From Planctomycetaceae bacterium (GTDB lineage: Bacteria; Planctomycetota; Planctomycetia; Pirellulales; Pirellulaceae), in contig JAHEAM010000167.1 of assembly GCA_024642765.1 (NCBI GenBank), positions 1-5,121 on the forward strand: DNA of 5,121 nucleotides, written 5' to 3'. Under the pieces are notes generated by a model that was given only the letters and a program-made list of their open reading frames with translations, ran no database searches and was not told the origin of the DNA. Of the stretch, positions 1 through 5,121 are shown in pieces. The translations under genes were made by a program, and so were the position numbers. Positions within the stretch are counted from its first letter, which is position 1, and every line of letters begins with the position of its first letter.

Positions 1-372
1 GATTGGCGAATTGGGATTCTTGATCAACAGCCGATCTATGCCTGCAAATATTTTATGGCGTCGGGTCATTGGCAAATCATTAATCACAACGATGCTGGCG
101 ATGATCACTACGGTCGGTTTGAGACGATGCCTGTTGAATGGGCGCCGCGCAAGGCTGTTCAGACGGCTTTGAAAGCTGCTAATCTGATTGGCGCTGGTTT
201 GTATGGCGTCGACGTTAAGGAATCAAATGGAAAGTTTTACGTGATTGAGGTAAACGACAATCCGAATCTTGATGCAGGAGTCGAAGATAAAATTCTTAAA
301 GATGAATTGTACTTGCGAATCATGAGTGTTTTCCTGCGGCGGATTGAGCAGAAAAAGTCGCGATATTTCTAA
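1..372 (+). CDS. RimK-family ATP-grasp ligase, C-terminal part (5' end outside window)
   Basis: The frame is open from base 1, so the gene starts upstream; 123 C-terminal residues are visible and end at TAA. What is seen: DWRIGILD followed by ACKYFMASGHWQI (window residues 1-25), a central ATP-grasp strand region. Near the end, VIEVNDNPNLDAG (about 81-93) contains the acidic/Asn metal-binding signature (E83, N85, and the following N-P-N) that holds Mg-ATP. Family knowledge: these enzymes activate a carboxylate as an acylphosphate and join it to an amine, as RimK does when adding glutamate to ribosomal protein S6. The closest pattern I recognise is the subgroup annotated 'RimK family protein', which often has an extra N-terminal domain; that part is missing here. 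The next gene begins 108 bp downstream on the same strand and encodes another amide-forming ligase, so a joint pathway is likely. Family is secure; substrate is unknown. Confidence 0.88.
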   Translation, partial: DWRIGILDQQPIYACKYFMASGHWQIINHNDAGDDHYGRFETMPVEWAPRKAVQTALKAANLIGAGLYGVDVKESNGKFYVIEVNDNPNLDAGVEDKILKDELYLRIMSVFLRRIEQKKSRYF

Positions 373-480
373 GGGAACAATCGAGTCGATAACATTTTTA
401 GGACTTAAAGAATTGACGACGCGTCCAAAACGGGTAGTCAATCCTGCCTATTTCCCACTAACTTTTTCAAACAATCGAAA

Positions 481-1728
481 ATGAACAACGAATCAGAACG
501 CCTGCACCTGTTTGCGGGCTACGGAATTGAGCTGGAATACATGATCGTCGATTCTGTTTCGCTCGATGTGCGGCCGATCGCGGATGAAATTTTGCGGGCA
601 GCGGCTGGAGAATTGACATCCGATTTCGAGAACGGCGATATTGCTTGGTCGAACGAGTTGGCATTGCATGTTCTCGAGATCAAGACGAATGGACCTGCAA
701 CGGATTTAGCTGATTTGGCTGATTTGTTTCAGGCAAACGTTCGACGCATCAACGAGATCGCCGATCAGTTTGGCGCACAGTTGATGCCGACTGCCATGCA
801 TCCATGGATGGATCCGATGCGGGAACTTAAACTTTGGCCACACGAGTACAACCCGGTATATGAAGCCTACAATCGAATCTTCGATTGTCGTGGACATGGT
901 TGGGCGAATTTACAAAGCACGCACATCAATTTGCCGTTTGCTAATGATGCTGAGTTTGCGCGATTGCATGCGGCAATTCGTTTGTTGCTGCCGTTGATAC
1001 CCGCAATCTCAGCGAGTTCGCCGGTTGCTGACGGACATATCACAGGCTTCGTTGACTATCGCATGGAGGTCTATCGCCAGAACTCAGCAAAGATTCCTTC
1101 GATCGCCGGCCGAATCATTCCAGAACCGGTTTATTCCGAAGCTGATTATGATCGCGAGATTTTTCAGCGAACGTATGCGGACATCGCACCGTTTGACAAA
1201 GACGGCATTCTGCAAAAGCCATTTTTGAATTCACGTGGAGCAATTGCGAGATTTGAACGCGGAGCTATTGAAATTCGTGTAGTCGATATCCAAGAATGCG
1301 TTTCGGCAGATATTGCAATTGTTAAACTGATTGTGGGCGCGTTGAAATTGTTGGTCGAAGAGGTTTGGGTATCGCTGGAAGAACAAAAAGTCATTGATGT
1401 TGCGCCACTAGCCGGTTTGTTTTTGGAAGTGATTCGCATTGGCGACCGCACCGTGGTCAAAAACCCAGAACTGCTGCGGGTCTATGGAATGGACGGCCAT
1501 GAGGCGAGCGTTGAAGAGATTTGGCGTTCACTCTACAAACGGATCAATGCGTCCGTGTATGGCAAAACAATCTCGTCGACATCCCAGAAGATCATTCATT
1601 CGATATTTGATAAGGGTTGCCTTTCAAAGCGAATCAATCAGCAAGTTGGAGGCGATTCAGGATTGCTTCACGACATCTATGGAGAGCTATGCCGCTGCTT
1701 GCAGACAAATGAAATGTTTGAGGTCTAA
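481..1728 (+). CDS. GCS2-family carboxylate-amine ligase (glutamate-cysteine ligase-like)
   Basis: This 415-residue protein has the length and motif order of the GCS2 (YbdK-like) branch of the glutamine-synthetase/glutamate-cysteine ligase fold. These cytosolic enzymes use ATP to join a carboxylate to an amino group. Visible motifs: GIELEY near the start, with acidic residues E17 and E19 expected at the ATP/Mg site; SNELALHVLEIKTNGP (57-72); MPTAMHPWMDP (102-112); then GHGWANLQSTHINLPF (138-153), and SRGAIARFERGAIEIRVVD (251-269). The ATG at 481 places the first motif about 15 residues in, as usual, although no clear ribosome-binding site precedes it. The gene sits between a RimK-like ligase and an amidohydrolase. 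True glutamate-cysteine ligase activity is not assured, because many GCS2 proteins have other or unknown substrates and this neighbourhood argues for a different product. The family call is firm; the reaction partner is inferred. Confidence 0.9.
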   Translation: MNNESERLHLFAGYGIELEYMIVDSVSLDVRPIADEILRAAAGELTSDFENGDIAWSNELALHVLEIKTNGPATDLADLADLFQANVRRINEIADQFGAQLMPTAMHPWMDPMRELKLWPHEYNPVYEAYNRIFDCRGHGWANLQSTHINLPFANDAEFARLHAAIRLLLPLIPAISASSPVADGHITGFVDYRMEVYRQNSAKIPSIAGRIIPEPVYSEADYDREIFQRTYADIAPFDKDGILQKPFLNSRGAIARFERGAIEIRVVDIQECVSADIAIVKLIVGALKLLVEEVWVSLEEQKVIDVAPLAGLFLEVIRIGDRTVVKNPELLRVYGMDGHEASVEEIWRSLYKRINASVYGKTISSTSQKIIHSIFDKGCLSKRINQQVGGDSGLLHDIYGELCRCLQTNEMFEV

Positions 1729-1740
1729 GCAGATTAGGAA

Positions 1741-2445
1741 ATGAATCAAAATTCAAATCTGATTGTTGTGCTGTCGTGCGAGCACGCAACGAATGCCGTG
1801 CCGGCCAAGTATCGACAGCTTTTCGCCGGCCATGAGAAAGTTTTGGATTCGCATCGAGGCTGGGACCCGGGCACGCTCAATCTTGGGCAGGCACTGCAGT
1901 GCAAACTCTCGGCACCGCTTTTTTCAACAAGTGTTTCGCGGTTGTTGGTCGAGGTTAATCGTTCGCTGAACCATCCGCGTCTGTTTTCAGAATTTTCAAT
2001 GACTCTCGATAAATGCGAGCGTCAATCGATTGTTGAGAAGTTCTACTTGCCGTACCGCCTGGCAGTCGAAAATGAAATCGAACGCCATGTCGCAACTGGC
2101 CGAATCGTTTTGCACCTTTCGCTACATAGTTTCACGCCAGTTCTGGATGGCGTCTTACGAACGGCCGAGATTGGCCTGTTGTACGACTCTCGCCGCAAAC
2201 AGGAGCAGACTTTTTGCGAACGGCTGCGAAGGCATTTTTTGAATTCGGTACCCGAGTGGCGAGTCCGCAGAAATTATCCCTACTTGGGGCGCGCGGATGG
2301 CTTCACGACGTACCTTAGAAAACGTTTCGTCGCCAATTCCTACCTTGGAATCGAACTAGAAATCAACCAATCCCTGATGTCCGCAAACATTCAAAAACAA
2401 ACGATTGCAAAAATTACGAAAGCGATTGGAATCGCCATTTTCTAG
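1741..2445 (+). CDS. N-formylglutamate amidohydrolase-family hydrolase
   Basis: A 234-residue cytosolic hydrolase of the FGase (HutG-like) family, which cleaves amide bonds to acidic amino acids such as N-formylglutamate. Motifs in order: VVLSCEHATNAVP (9-21), SHRGWDPGT (37-45), SRLLVEVNRS (66-75), HLSLHSFTP (125-133) with H125 and H129 as likely metal or catalytic residues, IGLLYDSRR, RRNYPYLGRADGFT (176-189) and YLGIELEINQ (201-210). All main family blocks are present and uninterrupted, so it should be active. It starts only 12 bp after the GCS2 ligase gene. An AGGA lies just before the ATG but is too close to be a normal ribosome-binding site, so translation may be coupled to the gene before. 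There is no histidine-degradation gene nearby. I infer that it processes or recycles the product of the two upstream ligases rather than acting in histidine catabolism. Its TAG stop overlaps the stop of a decayed gene on the other strand. Confidence 0.88.
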   Translation: MNQNSNLIVVLSCEHATNAVPAKYRQLFAGHEKVLDSHRGWDPGTLNLGQALQCKLSAPLFSTSVSRLLVEVNRSLNHPRLFSEFSMTLDKCERQSIVEKFYLPYRLAVENEIERHVATGRIVLHLSLHSFTPVLDGVLRTAEIGLLYDSRRKQEQTFCERLRRHFLNSVPEWRVRRNYPYLGRADGFTTYLRKRFVANSYLGIELEINQSLMSANIQKQTIAKITKAIGIAIF

Positions 2446-2874
2446 TTGCGGCTTTTGCAGATCAAAACCGTGATTGCGAGGAATGACAGGCAGCCCATGA
2501 TCGCTCCGGCTGGGGCCAAGCCAAAATGGTTTGCCAAGGCGCCCAATATTGCTGGAGAAATGGCGGCCGCCAATCCAGTAATCATTTGATTTCAGCCAAA
2601 TCCCAATTCCAAATGATGTTTGGGCAATGACGACGCGGTCATCGACAACGCAATCGGCAAACATCCTTTCGTCAGTAAACCCATCGCGAGAATCAAGATC
2701 CCATCCATCCAAGTGGTATTTGAATAAACCAAGCTCGCGGCGACAATCGCCAGAAGGTATTGGCACGTTACTCGGCTAAAGCTTGCTCCCAAACCATCAG
2801 CAATCGCACAGCGTATTTGCCAACGTTGCTTGGTCAGTAACATACGACAACGACACCAAGTGACGACGGGGAAC
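2442..2874 (-). pseudogene. MFS transporter remnant (C-terminal helices, in-frame TGA)
   Basis: Read on the minus strand, one frame runs from about 2874 to a TAG at 2442-2444 and is broken by a TGA at 2592-2594. Before the TGA it gives two hydrophobic stretches (YLLAIVAASLVY; GILILAMGLLTKGCLPIALS), then ASSLPKHHLELGFG. After the TGA it continues in the same frame as NQMITGLAAAISPAILGALA, NHFGLAPAG and AIMGCLSFLAITVLI. Family knowledge: this is the usual tail of a major facilitator transporter, where a helix with a Gly-rich kink is followed by a 'P...R..alG' loop, a 'G...gp.i.G.l.' helix and a last helix. Only about the final four helices remain of the normal twelve. A transporter this short, with a nonsense codon between helices, should not function. 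Residues before about 2800 may be read-in from the neighbouring relic. The family is judged by pattern; the substrate cannot be told. Confidence 0.6.
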
Positions 2875-3036
2875 GATTAAGACGTTTACTTCCCCATGTC
2901 CGGTGGGAAAGGAATCCATCATGACCATCAATTCATTTTTGACAGACAAAACCTTAAGCTCGGGAGGGTGTCCAATGCGAGTGTCATAGTCCTCTTCAAC
3001 GACAAGTATTAGCCGACAAAAAATACAGTTATTGAA
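2797..3036 (-). pseudogene. HIT-domain protein remnant (N-terminal half)
   Basis: On the minus strand a frame opens after a TAG at 3037-3039 and closes at a TGA at 2797-2799. It begins NNCIFCRLI, the CxxC start typical of zinc-bearing HIT proteins. It then gives KNELMVMMDSFP and VNVLIVPRRHLVSLSYVTD, which match the family's 'Dxf.P...GHtLivPkrHv.sl.dlt' core. HIT proteins are small nucleotide hydrolases or transferases (Ap4A/AMP-amide type) whose catalytic motif is HxHxHxx near the C-terminus. That motif is absent in all frames downstream. There is no ATG before CIFC in this frame, and the first in-frame ATG lies after it. So both the start and the catalytic half are gone. The last codons overlap the MFS relic in a different frame. 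I found this by translating by eye; the similarity is clear over about 50 residues. Confidence 0.55.
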
Positions 3037-3039
3037 CTA

Positions 3040-3327
3040 GTATCATGAACGGTGGTCCGCTTGAGGAAAAGACGTGGAAATTGCTGATGGTTGGGTGGCT
3101 AACATAATCCATATCTTGAACTCTCAATACTTGATTTTTTTGAATATTTTCGCCGCGTTGATTTCACGCACATGCTCAATATCGGCCACATTAGGTTCTA
3201 GGAAGTGAAGATTAGGTGTGTTTTTGGATGCTAATTGTGGAGGGCATTTCGTAATTGAAACGGAGTCCCTGGAGGATTCGTTGAAATGGTAACTGCACCG
3301 TATCGCTAGGCCGAAAGGGCAACTAGA
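3040..3327. other. Intergenic stretch without recognisable gene
   Basis: I read both strands in all frames and found only short open frames with no family signature. The longest is a minus-strand 75-codon frame (3124-3351) rich in His, Lys and Ser, with no domain I can name. A tract around 3131-3150 is markedly A/T-rich. The stretch may be decayed sequence left over from the same loss that produced the HIT and MFS relics next to it, and it may also contain the promoter for the aro genes, though no convincing -35/-10 pair stands out. Confidence 0.5.
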
Positions 3328-3444
3328 ATGGTGTTTGTCATGAAGGTACATCCAAAGTGGCTGAACCTATCTGTACTTATTTCCTGTTGCCTGGCTCCTT
3401 TGGGGAAACAGGTTTTCAACCTTGAATCCAACTTTCCATTTTGA
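3328..3444 (+). other. Possible 38-codon leader ORF before aroDE
   Basis: An ATG-to-TGA frame encodes 38 residues: a basic start (MVFVMKVHPKW), a hydrophobic core (LNLSVLISCCLAPLG) and a tail with several Phe. It ends six bases before the aroDE ATG and lies in the same reading frame. The basic-plus-hydrophobic pattern resembles a short signal or membrane peptide. One Trp and four Phe in a peptide just before aromatic-pathway genes is also suggestive of a regulatory leader. Against this, there is no ribosome-binding site, and open frames this short are common by chance. Treat it as a candidate only. Confidence 0.2.
3383..3416 (+). terminator. Weak terminator-like hairpin upstream of aroDE
   Basis: CCTGTT (3383-3388) and AACAGG (3407-3412) form a perfect 6-bp inverted repeat followed by TTTT. 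Inside the loop, CTCC and GGGG can add four pairs (one G-T). The stem is short, has an asymmetric internal loop and only four T, so it is a poor intrinsic terminator. It could end transcription arriving from upstream or act as a control element 35 bp before the aroDE start. Confidence 0.25.
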
Positions 3445-3450
3445 AGCAGC
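3438..3450 (+). promoter_or_regulatory. Leader immediately before aroDE start, matched before aroK
   Basis: The 13 bases before the aroDE ATG (ATTTTGAAGCAGC) nearly repeat the 13 bases before the aroK ATG (ATTTTGAGCAGCC, 4991-5003). They differ by one inserted A and one trailing C. The GAAG/GAG element may act as a weak ribosome-binding site. The match may also be chance. Confidence 0.3.
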
Positions 3451-4938
3451 ATGATTTGCGTAAGCATTGGGCGGGGGCGGCATCGGATGATGCTTGCCGA
3501 ATACGAGCATTTGGCCGCGGAAGGCGTCGAGTTAGTTGAACTGCGACTGGATTATATCCGTCGACCAGTCGACATGACGCGTTTGCTCGAAAACCGAACA
3601 ACTCAAGTAATCATTACGTGCCGCCGACCCGAGGAAGGCGGTCGTTGGATGCGCTCGGAGGACGATCGTTTGGTTCTGTTGCGGACTGCGATTGCCAACG
3701 GAGTCGATTATGTTGACTTGGAGCATTCTGTCGCCGACAAAATTCCCCGATACGGAAAAACGAAACGGATCATCAGCTACCATAACTTTTCTGAAACACC
3801 CAAAGACCTAGACAAAATCTTTCGGCAGTTGAAGAAGCTCGATCCGGATGTTGTGAAGATCGCAACTCTTGCCAACAATCCGATGGACAATATTCGCATG
3901 CTGCGATTGTGCCGTAACGCCGATGTTCCGACGGTCGCATTTTGCATGGGTGAAATTGGGCTGATGTCACGGGTGCTCTGCGGAAAATTTGGCTCCCGTT
4001 GGACGTACGCTTCCATCGATGATGACCGACAAATCGCACCGGGGCAACTCAGTTGGAAGGAACTGCGTGACTATTATCACTATGACACGCTCAAGCCGTC
4101 CACAACCGTATTAGGCGTCGTTGCCGATCCGGTCGCGCACAGCCACAGTCCTCGCGTGCACAACGCGATGTTGCGACAGGACGGTTTGGATATGATCTAC
4201 CTACCGTTCCGTGTACCCGCTGAATACTTGGAGGAGTTTGTTCGGCATTGTCCCGAAATGGACATTCGCGGATTGAGTGTAACGCTGCCTCACAAAGAAA
4301 AAATTTTGAAATGCCTGAACGCACTCGATGATAGTGTCGTGGGGCTCAAGTCTGCGAATACAGCTGTTTTTCGGGGCGAAAATGCCTTTGGCTACAACAC
4401 GGATATCGGTGCTGCGATGGCTGTTATCGGCGAGCATTATCGAATCGACACAAGCGAACCGAATTGTTTCGCTGGCAAACGAGTCATGATCATAGGTGCG
4501 GGTGGTGTCGCGAGGACGATCGCCTATGGATTGGTCAAGAAAGGGGCACTCGTGTCGTTGACAGCTCGGGATTTTCGCAAGGCCGAAGGACTTGCCGCGG
4601 AACTTAAATGCAAAGCAATCGATTGGGTCGCGCGACAAAACTTCGATTGCGAGTTGATGATCAACTGTACGCCGCTGGGGATGTTTCCAGAAATGGACGA
4701 ATCACCGTTTCAAACAGAGTGGTTTGATCATCGCACGGTTGTTTTCGATACGATTTACAATCCTGAACAAACGCTGTTTATCAAACAAGCGCGCAAGGCA
4801 GGTTGTGAAACGATCACGGGGGTCGATATGTTTGTTCGCCAAGCTGCCGCTCAATACGAATTGTTCACTGGCAAAACGGCAGATTTATCGTTGATGCGTA
4901 ATGAAGTAAAACGTGCTACCAGTGCCGCTGTTTATTAA
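3451..4938 (+). CDS. aroDE: Bifunctional 3-dehydroquinate dehydratase (type I) / shikimate dehydrogenase
   Basis: A 495-residue fusion catalysing two successive cytosolic shikimate-pathway steps: dehydroquinate to dehydroshikimate, then NAD(P)H-dependent reduction to shikimate. Residues 1 to about 210 are a type I dehydratase: ELRLD (E30, R32), TCRRPEEGG (56-64), YHNF with catalytic H111, VKIATLA with Schiff-base K136, MGEIGLMSR (166-174), and APGQ (196-199). Residues from about 217 are the dehydrogenase: shikimate-binding SHS (231-233), SVTLPHK with catalytic K282, SANT with N302, YNTD with D317, dinucleotide loop GAGGVAR (348-354), NCTPLGM, YNP, and a GVDMFVRQAA helix. Every catalytic residue I can place is present in both halves. 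The usual NADP-recognition NRTxxR is altered (A371-R-D-F-R-K). The chosen ATG puts the dehydratase's first strand (ICVSI) at the N-terminus. AroK follows after 65 bp, so co-transcription is likely. The same domain order occurs in plants and in some bacteria. Confidence 0.95.
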   Translation: MICVSIGRGRHRMMLAEYEHLAAEGVELVELRLDYIRRPVDMTRLLENRTTQVIITCRRPEEGGRWMRSEDDRLVLLRTAIANGVDYVDLEHSVADKIPRYGKTKRIISYHNFSETPKDLDKIFRQLKKLDPDVVKIATLANNPMDNIRMLRLCRNADVPTVAFCMGEIGLMSRVLCGKFGSRWTYASIDDDRQIAPGQLSWKELRDYYHYDTLKPSTTVLGVVADPVAHSHSPRVHNAMLRQDGLDMIYLPFRVPAEYLEEFVRHCPEMDIRGLSVTLPHKEKILKCLNALDDSVVGLKSANTAVFRGENAFGYNTDIGAAMAVIGEHYRIDTSEPNCFAGKRVMIIGAGGVARTIAYGLVKKGALVSLTARDFRKAEGLAAELKCKAIDWVARQNFDCELMINCTPLGMFPEMDESPFQTEWFDHRTVVFDTIYNPEQTLFIKQARKAGCETITGVDMFVRQAAAQYELFTGKTADLSLMRNEVKRATSAAVY

Positions 4939-4990
4939 ACAAATTCTCGCTGACACGCATCCCGCCGTTTCATTGTTATCCTGAGCCCTT

Positions 4991-5003
4991 ATTTTGAGCA
5001 GCC
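4991..5003 (+). promoter_or_regulatory. Leader immediately before aroK start, matched before aroDE
   Basis: This copy (ATTTTGAGCAGCC) pairs with the aroDE leader at 3438-3450. The GAG lies about 6-8 bases before the ATG, a plausible but weak ribosome-binding position. No terminator hairpin is visible in the 65-bp gap between aroDE and aroK, consistent with one transcript. Confidence 0.3.
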
Positions 5004-5121
5004 ATGAATTTGTATCTTATTGGCTATCGCGGGGCGGGAAAGACAACCGTTGGACAGGTGTTGGCCGGACAATTGCGCCGACCGTTCTTTGATTCAGACG
5101 AGCAACTGCAAATGCACCTGC
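5004..5121 (+). CDS. aroK: Shikimate kinase, N-terminal part (3' end outside window)
   Basis: The first 39 residues of a P-loop kinase that phosphorylates shikimate at O3 with ATP, the step after aroDE; the gene runs off the right edge. Seen: strand NLYLIG, then Walker A GYRGAGKTT (7-15), which binds the ATP phosphates, and FFDSDEQL (28-35), whose D30-x-D32 pair is the family's Mg/shikimate-binding motif. The N-terminus is short and begins directly with the first strand, as is normal, which supports the ATG at 5004. The preceding sequence has only a weak GAG-like purine run. Lid and adenine-binding regions lie outside the window. Neighbouring aroDE on the same strand makes shikimate kinase far more likely than another P-loop kinase such as gluconate kinase. 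Confidence 0.9.
   Translation, partial: MNLYLIGYRGAGKTTVGQVLAGQLRRPFFDSDEQLQMHL

Noticed and set aside
481..1728. Calling the GCS2 gene gshA/true glutamate-cysteine ligase
   Set aside because: The family is clear but the specific substrate is not, and no glutathione synthetase of the usual type is visible beside it. No gene symbol is given.
1741..2445. Calling the FGase-family gene hutG
   Set aside because: No histidine-utilisation genes are present; the partners are amide ligases, so a histidine-degradation role is unsupported.
2592..2594. Reading the TGA in the MFS relic as a sense codon (recoded genetic code)
   Set aside because: The five intact or partial genes contain no in-frame TGA and use TGG for Trp normally. 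The transporter also lacks most of its length. Decay is the simpler explanation.
2356..2766. 136-codon minus-strand frame as a gene
   Set aside because: It overlaps the 3' end of the FGase-family gene antisense and has no domain pattern. The transporter helices are in a different frame of the same strand.
3045..3107. 20-codon plus-strand frame starting at an ATG opposite the HIT relic's upstream end
   Set aside because: Too short, with no ribosome-binding site and no similarity that I recognise.
3259..3282. Imperfect hairpin AACG...CGTT with inner TCC/GGA
   Set aside because: The stem is only 4 plus 3 pairs with an internal loop and no T run; it is within what chance would give.
3124..3351. 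75-codon minus-strand frame in the intergenic region
   Set aside because: It has an unusual composition, no recognisable motif, no ribosome-binding site and no supporting context. It is more likely chance or decayed sequence.
4201..4638. 145-codon antisense frame within aroDE
   Set aside because: It is a shadow of a well-conserved coding sequence; its translation shows no family signature.

Overview
The window looks like bacterial chromosome from a planctomycete or a close relative. This is an inference from two things. The first is a type I dehydroquinate dehydratase fused to shikimate dehydrogenase with shikimate kinase directly downstream, an arrangement I associate with Planctomycetota. 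The second is that none of the genes has a well-placed Shine-Dalgarno sequence. Base composition is moderate. Nothing points to a plasmid, phage, insertion sequence or CRISPR array, and there are no tRNA or rRNA genes.

Positions 1-2445, plus strand: three consecutive genes form a probable operon. They are the 3' end of a RimK-type ATP-grasp ligase (its N-terminus lies before the window), a GCS2-family carboxylate-amine ligase, and an N-formylglutamate amidohydrolase-family protein. Two enzymes that make amide bonds next to one that breaks them suggests a small amidoligase pathway. It would build, or add and remove, an amino-acid or peptide-like group, and the substrate cannot be read from the sequence.

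Positions 2446-3450: about 1 kb with no intact gene, between the two functional blocks. Its first half holds two decayed genes on the minus strand. One is the C-terminal part of a major facilitator (MFS) transporter with an in-frame TGA. The other is the N-terminal half of a HIT-domain protein with no usable start and no HxHxH motif. They lie end to end in different frames, as expected after a deletion joined two neighbouring genes. The second half (about 3040-3450) has no recognisable gene. It does hold a 38-codon open frame with a hydrophobic core and a hairpin just before the aro genes.

Positions 3451-5121, plus strand: shikimate pathway genes. The complete aroD-aroE fusion covers steps 3 and 4 (dehydroquinate to dehydroshikimate to shikimate). 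The start of aroK (step 5, shikimate to shikimate 3-phosphate) runs off the right edge. Together they cover three consecutive steps towards chorismate and the aromatic amino acids.

I see no wholly new system. The items most worth a second look are the amidoligase cluster with unknown product, the HIT/MFS relics, and the possible leader region before aroDE.
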